DNA of 64,000 bases from Moniliella sp. 'wahieum' (lineage: Eukaryota > Basidiomycota > Moniliellomycetes > Moniliellales > Moniliellaceae). A program made the position numbers and the translations under genes. The notes under the pieces are model-generated. The model saw only the letters and a list, made by a program, of their open reading frames with translations, did no database searches and had not been told where the DNA came from. The stretch covers positions 124,001 through 188,000 of the forward strand of contig RSEE01000006.1 in NCBI GenBank assembly GCA_003971905.1, read 5' to 3'. Of the stretch, positions 44,533 through 55,330 are shown in pieces (position 1 is the stretch's first letter; each line of letters starts with the position of its first letter).

Positions 44533-46149
44533 CTAGATCAGCCCGGCGACAAGCACCAACAGGCCCATCCCCAGCGACAAAGGCAATGTCCTGCAAGACA
44601 GCTGGCGTGCCAAACTGGATGCGGGCGAGGCAACAGCGGTAATGGAGATCAAGCCCTCAGTGTCATTGGCCAAGGGAGCGAGACCCACCTTTGGGGAAGA
44701 CGCATCGTTGTATGTGAAGATAGAGTAGACCAAGGAGAGAAAGTCAGAGCCGAGGATCCACTGCGGTTCCGATTTTTTGTTGGTGCCCAGGTCGAAAAGG
44801 ATACCAACGCAAGACGAGGTGGATGGGGTGGACGGAGCGCCATCCACGAGACCAGGGGCGGCCGCAGGGACAATCCACGATTGGGGAGGAAGGGTGTACA
44901 GGCGATCGCCCAATTGAATCGACAGATCCGGCAACCCAGTCCCATTGCCCGATTGGGATGGGCAAGGCAAGGTCCAGTACCCTTCTGCCGTTGCCTCTCG
45001 GGCCGAAGGAATGGCCTTGTAGAACGAACGTACCACCTTGGATGGTCCACCGATCAATGTGGAAGCGGTATCGACCGCCGCCTTCGACAGACGCTGTACT
45101 CCGATCGACTTGGTCCCAGCATGAAGGCCGGAAATGGAGACCATCCAGAATTTCGTCGCCGTGATGGCAACCAGTTCACATCGGGTGTGTACAGGGACGT
45201 ATTGGTCCCCCCCAAGGTGAAGGTACCACCCGTCATTGTCATGTTGGAAGCGGTCAAGACGGGGCCAGGGGAGGAAGAGGAGGAAGAAGAGGATGTAGCA
45301 TTGATGATCTTGCTCTGACTGGAGCCAGCGCGGTCCAGTTGGAACGCAAATGTCTTGTCGTTCAAGGATGCACCCATCCAGAACGGTTGGGCACCGACTT
45401 TGGATAGTGACGGGAAGGCCATCCAAGAATACCTTGCATGCCCCCATTCAGGATGCCAGAAGACGCAGTGTTGGCTACAACGAGCGGTTGAGACGTGACA
45501 ATCTGGTTGCCGAGTTGGATGTTGTCGTGGCCCAATGAACCAGACACGTTGCCGCCGCCATAGGCAAGGGTGACAGCTGCACCGGCTTGACTGGCAGGCA
45601 ACGGAGTCCCCTCACTGTTAAGTGGGGCATAGCTCGAGCTGGACGAAGGGTTGTAGGTGGCATCCAACAGCCAGGCATCGGTACTGCCGTATCGAGAATA
45701 ACTTGGAGGTGGATGGGAGGTGTCCCGACCGAGACGGGGGCCAGAAACGATGCTCCCAAGTTTTCCGATGTAAGATCGATGCCAGAAGCGAGAATGTCCC
45801 GGGGGGCAAGCATGGAAGGAGAGTGGTGATTCAAGCCAAATTTGCGCTGCACGGCGAGGCGGTACTGGTCGCCGAGGCGGGCATCGAGTGCGACAGAATG
45901 TTCAGCGCCGCCGCGACGGTGAAGGAGGAAGTGGTGTGGATCGACCGCGATGGGAGCGAGCTTCCGGGCCAGCCGGTGGTGTAGATGTGGGGGGGGAGCA
46001 AGGGGAGGGGAGGGGCGGCGGGGTAGAAGAGGCTGAGCCAGGGGATCAGAACGAGGGAGGCCAGACGCCAGCGCGGCACTGAGGAAGGCCGAGGCAAGCG
46101 CAAGCGCAAGGAGGAGGAGGCGTAGGCTGAACATGAGCGCGGCGTCCAT
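44533..46149 (-). CDS. Pepsin-type aspartic protease (family A1) with C-terminal hydrophobic tail
   Basis: Predicted secreted or cell-surface endopeptidase. The start at 46149 is chosen because MDAALMFSLRLLLLALALAS is a clear signal peptide. A basic propeptide with PLLPRRPSPPLAPPPHLHHR and LLHRRGG follows. The mature enzyme begins near APVSVGTPPIHLQVILDT. The first catalytic site reads DTGSTDAWLLDA once one missing base is allowed for (near 45690). Later blocks: SSSSYAPLNSEGTPL, SGILNGGMQGILGMAF-like, and Ser-rich SSSSSSSPG. The second site reads VDTASTLIGGPSKVV (45055-45075), with Ala where Gly is usual. Then WILGSDFLSLVYSIFTYND. The protein ends in LSLGMGLLVLVAGLI, a hydrophobic C-terminus typical of GPI attachment or membrane anchoring. 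About 540 residues. Few introns are visible. Confidence 0.88.
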
Positions 46150-47589
46150 GGAACCAAGGCACAGCACGGGCAAGAGAGGGGGGCAGCTGGGCGTGCGCCT
46201 GTAGCCGGGAAGCACCAGCGCCACTGCCTGGTGGTCGGATGGGCCGGGCGAAGAGGTGGTTGCGGCAGGCCGTCGTGTCGCCGCCGTGTGCGCCGCCCAC
46301 GCATGTCTGCCCAGCCGCGCGCCAGCCGGGCCACTACATTTCACATTTCAACTCGCCCTGCATCATGCATCGCTGCTCACCCATCACTAGTACGCATCCG
46401 TCACACTCACCATGCACATGCTACGTTACTGTCACGTGCCGGCCCCCCGCCGGGGGATCATCGATCACTAGCTTCACACAACTCATGGTGGGTTCGTGCT
46501 TGGGCTTGTGGGTGGATCCGAAGGGGGCGAGGGACAAGGAGAGGCCTCTCGGCGTATAATAAAAGCACCGGGGCTTCATTGTGTGACCGTATGTTGCGTA
46601 CATACGGGCACGTTGGGCAGTAGTGACGGATCTGGAGCCGTTCGCACTCTGATGGGACAGGGAGAGAGGTAGCGGAGGACAGCACTAAACGTACTGCGCT
46701 TGGAGCGGAGGGCGGGGCCGGAGACGATACTGAAAATTTGGACTGAGGGCTCCTCCGATTCGATTCTTTTCAGGAAAACCACGGAACACTGTGAGCGGCT
46801 GGCAATCTGTTTGTTGGGGAGCGAATAATAAGTTGTGGAACGCTGATGATAGGCGAGAAGGAGGAGAAAAGACAAGATGATCAAGCTAGCAAGAGGATGA
46901 ATTGCTTGTACCGGATGGATTGACGAAGATGTAGATGCAACAATGGATTGGTGAAGACAAGAGGTGAAGATTGCTTACAGTGGATAAAAAAGAACAGAAA
47001 CTAGTATATAATAAAAGGCAAACGAGGGGAGACGGTGGTCTCGCCAACGATACGGTATGGGTGAGTCATCGCTGGGATTCCCGGACATGATTCGTCCACT
47101 TTACTGTCATACTATACTTGGGTTGGGATTGGGAGGGGGAGCTCTGGCAAGATAGCACTTAGGCCTGAGAAAATATCGGATCGAATCCGCGGTGGCCGTC
47201 GTAACAAGTGCATGTCAATATTAATAAACACCACCAAGCAGCACATGCAAGATGAACGGCTTAGTTCAGGTGTAGCGTTTCCCTGTCCAAGCCTTTAAAG
47301 GCTCTCTATCAATGATTTGGATGCAAAATAAAAGGTAAGTGTGTATTTAAAAGTTGCGGGGAGGGGGGGAAAAAGAGAAAGAAAGGAAACATTGCATATA
47401 ATGGAAAAAAGTGTGCCTAATCCCCAGTCCATCTCTCCTTGTCCACAGAAGCTCCGGCATACTAGCCACCATGCGCCACAGAATACCACAAGTGATAACA
47501 TCGTCGGGGTAGAGGCATTCTATCACGCTCTCCGTCCTCCTTCGACCTTTGCGCGCCACGATCTTTGAACTTTGAGATTCAGGTGGGCA
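46150..47589. other. Intergenic region between the protease promoter and Hsp70-1 3' end
   Basis: About 1.4 kb, becoming AT-richer from about 46880. It contains a 72-base segment at 47249-47320 that resembles 51074-51135. No gene or tRNA is convincing. Confidence 0.5.
47249..47320. repeat. Diverged direct repeat, copy 1 (partner 51074-51135)
   Basis: Begins CAAGATGAACGG and shares GTAGCGTT, CCCTGTCC and AGCCTT blocks with 51074-51135 in the same order, at roughly three-quarters identity by eye. Copy 2 immediately follows the reverse-transcriptase-type remnant, so copy 1 may be a stray 3' tail of the same element family. That link is inferred. Confidence 0.6.
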
Positions 47590-49417
47590 TCATGACGTTG
47601 GCAACAGCCACCAGCTCATTTTTTTGCCCTCGAACATATCCGTTGTCACCTCAGGATCCGGTTGTGAATTTTGCACCCATTCAAGCGTCTGGTTGATGGC
47701 AGTATCCAACGCCTTCTCTCCCAGCGCCCCACGTTATTATTTTCTTTTAGAGAGGCGCGCAGGTCATACGCATACTTCTCTAATTCCATGGGGCAGCATC
47801 GCGCTGTGGCGGAGTTCATCGTCTGCTGCTTGTACTTCTCCGCATCAGAAATCATCCGCGCAATGTCATCCTTCGACAGATGGCCGCTGTTCAAGATGGT
47901 GAGAACTCCGAAATGTCGGTTTCCAAAATGGGACTGACACGGTGAGATTGGAGTTGGCGTCCAAGTCAAACCTCACTTCCCTATGCGAAGCACGAGGGGC
48001 AAGTGGGATGTCAGGAAGTAGACATTCGCCCAGAAAATGGTTGTCCTCGGTGCGGGGTCGCTCCCCTTCGTATACTTTGACCAGCACGCTACTCTGATTG
48101 TCGAGTCTGGTCGAGAAGACATTCGACCCTCGGGCAGGCAGAGGCGTGTTGCGGTCGATCAGCGACTTAAATTGACCACCGCCAAATTGAATCCCCAAAG
48201 ATAGAGGGACCACGTCAAGTAGAACCAGGTCCGTGATTCCCACTGGCTCCTCTTCTTCATCTTCATCCAGAAAGGACGCCTGGATTGCGGCACCGTGAGC
48301 CACTGCTTCGTCGGCATTAATTGAGCGGCTGATTTTGCTTTCGCCAAAGAAGTCAGTGAGGAAGTGCTGCACACGAGGAATCCTTGTTGACCCTCCAACC
48401 AAGACACGTCAGTCACGTCATCTTTGTCAACCTCGGCATCTTGTAGGACGCTCTCGAGGAGGCTAACGCCACGCTGAAACAGATCGTCGCACAAATCCTC
48501 AAAGAACGGCCGGGTGATAGAGGAGACAAAGTCAATGCCGTCAAGCAGCGAGTCGATTTCGATCGCAGCGTAGGTCGCGGAGGAAAGGGTACGTTTCGCG
48601 TTCTCGCACGCCGTGCGGAGACGACGAAGAGCACGAGGGTTGGAAGTGAGGTCCTTATTAAACTTGCGTTTGAATTGATCAGCAAAATGGTCGACGAGAC
48701 GGGTGTCAAAGTCTTCACCACCGAGGTGGCTGTCTCCATTCACGGCCTTGACTCGGAATTGGGTCCCGTTGAGGGTGAGAACCGATACGTCAAGCGTCCT
48801 CCCCCAAAGTCAAACACAAACACGGTGCGCTCACCCTCAGGCTCGTTGTCCAAACCGTAAGCAACGGCGGCGGCAGTTGGCTCGTTGATAATGCGCGCAA
48901 GACGTTGAGCCCAGCAATGGTACCAGCGTCCTTGGTCGCCTGGCGTTGCGAGTAACTAAAGTAGGCAGGTACCGTCACCACAGCATCCTTTACAGGCCCG
49001 CCAAGGTACGCCTCGGCCGTCTCGCGCATCTTGATCAAAATCATGGACGAAATTTCCTCGGGCTTGAGCTGCTTCGTCTCGCCCTTGTATTGGACTTCGA
49101 TTACTGGCAGACCGTCCACATCAATCACCTTAAATGGCCACTGCTTCATGTCAGACTGGACCACCTCTTCGTCAAACCTGCGGCCAATAAGTCGTTTGGC
49201 GTCAAACACGGTATTGGATGCGTTCATCGCAATCTGATTATGGGCCGCATCACCAATCAGCCGTTCCCGCTCGTTGAAGGCGACACAGGAGGGGTGACAT
49301 TCCTTCCCACTTCGTTGGGAATGACTTTGACCCGGCCATTCTGAAAGACAGAAACGCACGAGTGGGTGGTTCCAAGGTCGATGCCAATCGCGGGGAGGGT
49401 TGGGGGGAAGAGGACAT
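47590..49417 (-). CDS. Cytosolic-type Hsp70 chaperone, copy 1
   Basis: ATP-dependent chaperone. The start at 49417 gives MSSSPQPSP, then the ATPase signature [20 protein letters not shown]. Further blocks: [81 protein letters not shown]-like, [34 protein letters not shown]-like, [17 protein letters not shown], and [18 protein letters not shown]. The lid includes [19 protein letters not shown]. The protein ends [14 protein letters not shown]; neither the GGMP-rich tail nor the terminal EEVD of typical stress-type cytosolic Hsp70 is present. There is no signal peptide, so it is not the ER form. A TATA box lies about 105 bases upstream. Frame changes are of the same kind as elsewhere. About 609 residues. 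Confidence 0.92.
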
Positions 49418-49522
49418 TTCGACCGAGGATAGGTACGACTTGCTCTTGTGGAGTGGAGGGGAGACGGCGTAGTGTTGGTTGTGGAGGGATGCATCCCAAA
49501 AGGTAACTGTCACAAAACGCAC

Positions 49523-49531
49523 ATATATATA
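49523..49531 (-). promoter_or_regulatory. TATA box of Hsp70-1
   Basis: The stretch ATATATATA about 105 bases upstream of the start codon reads as TATA on the minus strand. A second TATATA lies at 49555-49562. Strong TATA boxes fit stress-inducible genes. I found no clear array of inverted GAA/TTC heat-shock elements in the next 300 bases. Confidence 0.55.
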
Positions 49532-49880
49532 GCAGTGGCGCACCCCTTTGCATCTATATATCCTGGTGCGCTGGGATGATCGATGAGTCCGGAAGTGCAC
49601 CCCTGTGGCGCAACGCCACTGAATACTATTAATATGCGCCCAAAGCACTTGTCGTCGTCCTCTCTCTGCCTGCCTTTCTGGATTTGTGTCATACATGCCA
49701 ATTTGCCGCCAATAACGTCATCATCAATGTTATCGATGCTGGCGTGTCAGGCACCTCTTCCATGAAGATTGTTTGTTCTGGTACTTGACCCTAGCTTGAG
49801 ACTAGCTTGAGTAATACTCGGAGCCGCATCAAACGTATGTCCATACACACGCCATCAATCATCGATCGCCGACTAATATA
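49532..49880. other. Upstream flank of Hsp70-1
   Basis: About 350 bases between the TATA box of Hsp70-1 and the reverse-transcriptase-type remnant. It carries short repeated CTTGAGACTAGCTTGAG phrases near 49794-49812. No gene seen. Confidence 0.4.
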
Positions 49881-51047
49881 ATGGCGGCTCAGCACTCAGA
49901 CCAAGCTGCGCCACCTGCTCCGCACCATGCAGATGGAAGGAGAGCTAGACGAAGTGCTGGCCGAGATCGATGCCTTCATCTGTACGGAGTTCAGACGGAT
50001 CCGGGGCGACGAGGATCCCCAAGGTGCCAAGGACGACCACTTCGACATGCTCATGAGCCTGCCTCTCCGGCTGGAGGATGCGGCAGCCCGCTTTACTCGT
50101 ATATCGCGCCCCATGCCCGGCCGCGGCCAACGAGGTCAACGACTATCTTATTACCACTTATGTTGACCGTTCGGGACCGCAAACGGCAGAGGCCAACGCA
50201 TTTACGAAGCAACGCAGCGCTGCCGCGAGATGGGGAGAAAAGTCGACAGAGCTGCTCCAGAAGCTGGACGCTGCCGATGGTCGTCACGTGGTTGAGCACA
50301 GCAACCCGCTGAGCCACAACTGGCTCTCCGCCATTCCGTCCGTCCCATACCTCAGGCTCTCGACAGCAGGTCCAGGTTGGTCTCCAGCTCCGCACGCTGT
50401 GCCGCACCACGCGCAGCATGTGCAAGTGCGGTGTCATGTCCTCGCTGGAGCACATCATGTACTGCACTCGCTCCCAGGCCAAGTTTGGAGCGTTGCATGA
50501 CGCGTGCGGGAGCCCATTCTCCAGCTCCTACGCTCCATTCCCAACCCATGTCCACAACGAACCAATGGTGGAGGACGAGGATGGCCGGAGACAGAGGACA
50601 CAGCGCACTGACTACCGCGTGATGGGACCCGGAGCCTGGGAGGATCAGAATGGAGGTCGACCACACGCTGCGCGACACGGGATCACTGGCAGCGCAGAGC
50701 GCGTTCCGGGGGTGGTGCACGCGAGCACCGCAACCCCTTGGAACGCCGGGAGAAGGAGCTGCTTCGGAGCTTGAACAAGCAGAAATGCGAGAAAAGAACG
50801 CCAAGTACCAGGGACGCACTCAAGAGACGTTTTCCCCTGGTTTTGACGACGCGAGGTATACTACGGCACCAAGACGGCGAGCAAGTTGTTGCGATTGGAG
50901 GAGTGGGCTACTAAGTCTCAGTGGAAATGGTTCCTCGCTCGGATGTCAACCACGTTCCTCCGTGTCCATACGCGCTTCCTAGGGTACGGGACCGGATGGC
51001 ATGAGCCGGAGGGTCCTGATATCCTGGCGATCCCCCTGGTTCCTTGA
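49881..51047 (+). mobile_element. Remnant of a reverse-transcriptase-type retroelement (C-terminal part)
   Basis: Plus-strand reading frames contain the zinc-binding tail seen at the end of many retroelement polyproteins: a conserved-looking SHNWLSAIPSVPYLRLS block, then CKCGVMSSLEHIMYC (a Cys-x-Cys...His...Cys knuckle) followed by a conserved-looking HDAC segment, and near the end LRLEEWATKSQWKWFLARMS-like and TTFLRVHTRF-like blocks. No reverse-transcriptase catalytic motif is present in the window, so this is the 3' part only. The element is broken, with several breaks. The class (non-LTR or other) cannot be fixed from this piece. It lies upstream of and opposite to Hsp70-1. Confidence 0.6.
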
Positions 51048-53148
51048 CCCTGGTGGCGCCCCTAAGTAACCCCGCAAGATGAACGGTTAGGTTTAGACGT
51101 AGCGTTCCCCCTGTCCCAGCCTTCTTAAGTCTGCCAATGAAATGGAAGTTACTAGAGATATCACACACCACTCACTACAGTTTCGATGTTTTGTTCACTG
51201 GTGTCACTTCGCGCTCTCCCACAGCTTTTCTCTCGCGGTTGTTGTATGGCTCCTCTCTGCAGTGCCCTTTTGCCCTGTAGAACAAGCTCTCGTATACCAT
51301 CTGCTATAGAGGCGTCGCCATGCATAGCGGGCAATCCTATTATAAAACCAGTGCAGTCACCCATTGCTGTCAGAGGCAAAACTCCCACACTGCACGCAGC
51401 TCCCTGCTGTAAGTCAATATACGCGCATCAATGATTCCTCATCTCTTCCATAGTCTCATCACGGTGTACTCCACTCCGGGTGAGGCTCTGACAATCCAGG
51501 GGATCTTTTTCATATGCTCTCTCGGACTTTATAGGCCAGTGGAGAATCGAAGTGGTGGTGGTCATATAGTGGTTCTGTTTGAAGCACGCACACCCCGTGT
51601 GATCATGTTGATAAGGGGGGGGAAAGAAGCGCATCGTCGACTACGGCAATGCCCCTGCCGTTTTTATTGTATCGGTTTAGTACGTTTATCAGAGGAGGAG
51701 CCCAATAGTGGTACGTGTTCCTACAGCGTTTCGCTCATGAACAACCCCTCCCAGTACTAGAAGGCCAGCGCAACCTCTTCTCCGACGGTCCCGTTGTCAA
51801 TTCTACTAATGAAGAACTGAGAGTATTGACACGATTGACGCTTTCGGAAAAGCAGCATGATACACATCTCTGGAAAGGAGCGTTTGTCCCACACAAGGGT
51901 ATAGTTCCATGCCCAACAACCATAACATATTTGCCCAGGAGAATACAGAGTGTATGTATAGGGGGCCAGGGTGATGCAGGTGATGACATGGTCAAGGCAA
52001 GGCATTATGGCCCTTACATCCGGAGTAGTGCCGACCGCGTTTCGGGCTTACGCATTAGCGCTTCCGTCCGAACCACAAAAAGAGGGTGAGCAAACGATGG
52101 TGAGACAGGAGTTACACACACACGCAGTCACGATGGACACAAGGGGTGTGGTCTGTGCGCTTGCCGGCCGGGGGTAAGAAGAGGGTTTTATATCGCGCTT
52201 CAATGCGTTGGGGAGGCGCAGAAACGCAGCCAACGCGTGCCCGTGCACAGGAAGCTGCGTTCTCTCACCAGTAGCACCAGTTTTCCCCAGTTTGCTTCAA
52301 GCTTCATCGATCATCTCTCCGCATGTGTCTCAAGTTCCACACATACGTTCCACAAGCTTCACTACACGGATACAATAATCCGGCTCACTCTCCCCTTGTG
52401 TCGCTCTCTCTAAATCAATCATTAACCGCGGTTCTCATGAGATGTGACATGCATGACATGTGATACTTATACTGTGCCCCTTTTTCAAGTCAACAGAGAG
52501 AGTATGGTTAAATTAAAAAAAGGTTATCGGTTACCGATGAAGCTGATGAAGCTATGTAGAAAAGGCAAGAGCGCAGGGACAGTTGATGGTGTCGTATTGC
52601 ACATTGCACGTGGGGCTACAGAGGCTCAAGAATATTCCTGCCCTCCACAGTAGAGGAATATTGGAAGGAATGAACCGGAAGGTTCAGGCCCTTGTGTGGC
52701 TATCCGCGCTACCACACCACAGTGTGGCGTCACAAGTTGGTGAAGCTTCGTTTTCGCCTGGCTTGATTAGCTTGATCATATTATCTATAGCCGAGAGACG
52801 ACAGTATATATGCATAGTGTGGTAACAGTCGATTTGAGGACATCATGCTGTGAAGACGAGACAATTCGGTGATGCCGATGATCGTGTGAAGAGAGTCCTG
52901 ATATGTGACAGAGGGGGGTCTTTTCGACCGCTCTTACAGAGGTGTTAGGAGAACTCATCTAGTTTTGCTTCCAGTTTCCAGGGGAGAAGAGGAAGAATGA
53001 AGAAGAGCAAGGGGAAAAAGAGAAAAGAAAAGAGAAAGAAGAAAAGAAAGGAGAAGGACGAGAAAAAATATTGGCGTGTATTGGGTTCCACCAGGAAACA
53101 CCTGTGACCATCGATATAGTACAGGTGTACAACAGAGGGTGGGCACCA
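51048..53148. other. AT-richer region between the retroelement remnant and Hsp70-2
   Basis: About 2.1 kb without a recognised gene. It contains the second copy of the diverged repeat (51074-51135) and an almost pure purine tract at 52980-53070. Short frames here resemble nothing I know. Confidence 0.5.
51074..51135. repeat. Diverged direct repeat, copy 2 (partner 47249-47320)
   Basis: Starts CAAGATGAACGG about 25 bases after the end of the retroelement-remnant reading frame, which is where a 3' untranslated tail would sit. See copy 1. Confidence 0.6.
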
Positions 53149-55024
53149 CTAATAGAAATGCCGATCGGCGCGGTGATATCCAGAGCTCTGGCCTCGCAGC
53201 TCAACTTCCTGCATGATGGGATCTGCAATGGACTGCAGGTTCCTTTTCATTTCCTCATACATCTCCTTTGAAGCCTGCTCCGTTGGGCACTGTTCCTGCC
53301 ACACAAACGACTGGTTGATCGCCTCTTCCAGGACCTGCCTTTCGCTTGAATGGAGCTTGCCCACAGTATCATGCTCTTCCAGCCAGCGACGCATACGGCA
53401 GGCGTACAAATCCAACTCATTTCTGGCTTTAATCCGTGCCTCCGCTTCTTGATCATTTTCTTGTACTTCTCCGCCTCCGACACCATGCGGGCAATGTCCT
53501 GCCTCGACAGGCGACCGCTATTGGTGATGGTCAAATCGCCTGCGAATTCGTCTTCTGTTCAACGGCCGACACCTTGAGAATAGAGTCGGAGTCCAAATCA
53601 AACGTCACAATAAACGAAGACACACCACGGGGAGAAGTCGGGACGTCAGTGAGCGTGAAATCGCCCAGAAAATGGTTGTCAACGGCGCGCGGCCGCTCAC
53701 CCTCGTACACGGGAATAGTGCCGGAGATCTTCTGACGGCGTTGGCTATAAGGCAACGTTTGGAAGAATCGCCACGACTTGGTGGGCAATGTTGAATTGCG
53801 TTCAATCACAGCACTGAACCCACCACCCTTTATTCCAATACCCAAAGATAGGGACCACATCGAGCAGAATCAGTTCCTGGTTCAACTCGGTCGGGCACCC
53901 TCGAGAATAGCAGCCTGGATGGCGGCGCCATAGGCAACAGCCTCGTCGGGGTTGATTGAGCGAGAGTGAGTGTGCGCCCGTCAAAGAACTCCGTGAGAAG
54001 GCGCTGCACTCGAGGAATCCTTGTTGACCCCCCAACCAAGACAACGTCAGTCACGTCATTTTTGTTAACGTTCGCGTCTTGCAGGACACCCTCAACAGGG
54101 CCAATAATACGGGCAAACAGGTCTTTGCACAACTCCTCAAAGAGGACCGGCTGATAAGGGCGATAAATCAATGCCCTCAAATAGACAGTCGATCTCGATT
54201 GTGGTATGTTCAGCCTCCGAAAGACTGCGCTTCGCGCGCTCGCAACAAGTACGGAGGCGACGAGAGCGCGAGGGTTAGATGTGAGGTCCCTGCTAAATTG
54301 CGTTTGAATTCTTCAACACAATGGTCGACGAGAGGGTGTCAAAGTCTTCGCCACCTAGATGGTGTCACCGGAGATGGCCTTGACTTCAAATTTCCCCTTT
54401 GTAATCTCAAGCAACGATACGTCAAAGGTACGCCGCCAAAGTCAAAGACGAGGACAGTGCGTTTATGTTCAGGCATGGTGTCCAACCCGTAAGCAATAGC
54501 AGCAGCTGTCGGCTCGTTGATAATGCGCAAGACGTTCAGCCCAGCAATGGTACCAGCGTCCTTGGTTGCCTGGCGTTGGGAGGTTGAAGTAGGCAGGTAC
54601 TGTCACCACAGCATCCTTTACAGGACCGCCAAGGTAGGCCTCGGCCGTCTCGCGCATCTTGATCAGAATCATGGACGAGATTTCCTCGGGAGTGAAAATC
54701 TTCGTATCGCCCTTGTATTGGACTTCAATTCCCGGCTGACCGTCCACATCAACCACCTTGAAAGGCCAGTGCTTCATGTCAGACTGGACCACCTCATCGT
54801 CAAATCTGCGCGATAAGTCGTTTGGCATCAAACACGGTGTTGGATGGGTTCATGGCAGTCTGCGCGAACGCCTCCTCACCGATAAGCCTCCCATGTCGTT
54901 GAAGGCCCATAAGAGGGGGTGGTCTTTAAGCCAAGGTTGTTGCGAATGATCGTGGCCCCGTCGCCCTCATGAATGGAACACATGAGTAGGTGGTGCCAAG
55001 ATCGATACCGATTGCTTTGGTCAT
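53149..55024 (-). CDS. Cytosolic-type Hsp70 chaperone, copy 2
   Basis: Paralogue of the gene at 47590-49417, same strand. The start at 55024 gives [16 protein letters not shown]. Shared blocks include [120 protein letters not shown] and [20 protein letters not shown]. The C-terminal lid ends [20 protein letters not shown] and then [12 protein letters not shown], again without EEVD. About 625 residues. The frame is interrupted repeatedly by single-base changes, at a density like that in the clearly essential genes nearby, so I do not call it a pseudogene. An LTR retroelement lies about 130 bases upstream of the start, in the same orientation. Confidence 0.9.
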
Positions 55025-55126
55025 GGTAGGATTGGAGAGCGGCGAAGTGACGGGGGGTGGGGAGAGAGGCGGTGGTGTTGGTGAAGGTGTGTAGTGCGTA
55101 TGGTTAATTCGGCATCGACACACTCT

Positions 55127-55133
55127 TATATAT
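55127..55133 (-). promoter_or_regulatory. TATA box of Hsp70-2
   Basis: A TATATA stretch about 105 bases upstream of the Hsp70-2 start, at the same spacing as in copy 1. The LTR of the inserted element begins about 20 bases further upstream. Confidence 0.6.
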
Positions 55134-55153
55134 CGACAGATGCCCTTGCCAAT

Positions 55154-55330
55154 TGTCACAGTCGGGGCTAAGGCGAGGGAGACCAGGATCGGACTAGGCC
55201 AAGGGGTGTAGCAATCGTTCGTGGGGAAGAAGCAAGAACAGAGGACATGGTGCGAAGTGGAAGGAACAGGGAAGGAGCGAGACGCTCGAGAAGAAATTGG
55301 AATGGGAGCGAGATCAGCCAAACTATGACA
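55154..55330 (-). repeat. 3' LTR of the chromovirus element
   Basis: About 177 bases, TGTCA...TGACA, directly facing the Hsp70-2 promoter. Matches 58636-58811 almost throughout. Confidence 0.92.

Noticed and set aside
47160-47210. tRNA-like T-arm phrase GGATCGAATCC
   Set aside because: The stem is short, no matching A-box, D-arm or anticodon arm could be laid out upstream, and the acceptor ends do not pair.
49418-49880. Heat-shock elements upstream of Hsp70-1
   Set aside because: Only partial GAA/TTC pairs with wrong spacing were found; no array of at least three inverted units.
53149-55024. Calling Hsp70-2 a pseudogene because its frame is interrupted many times
   Set aside because: The density and type of interruption equal those in essential genes such as TOP1 and NOP14, so assembly error explains them better.
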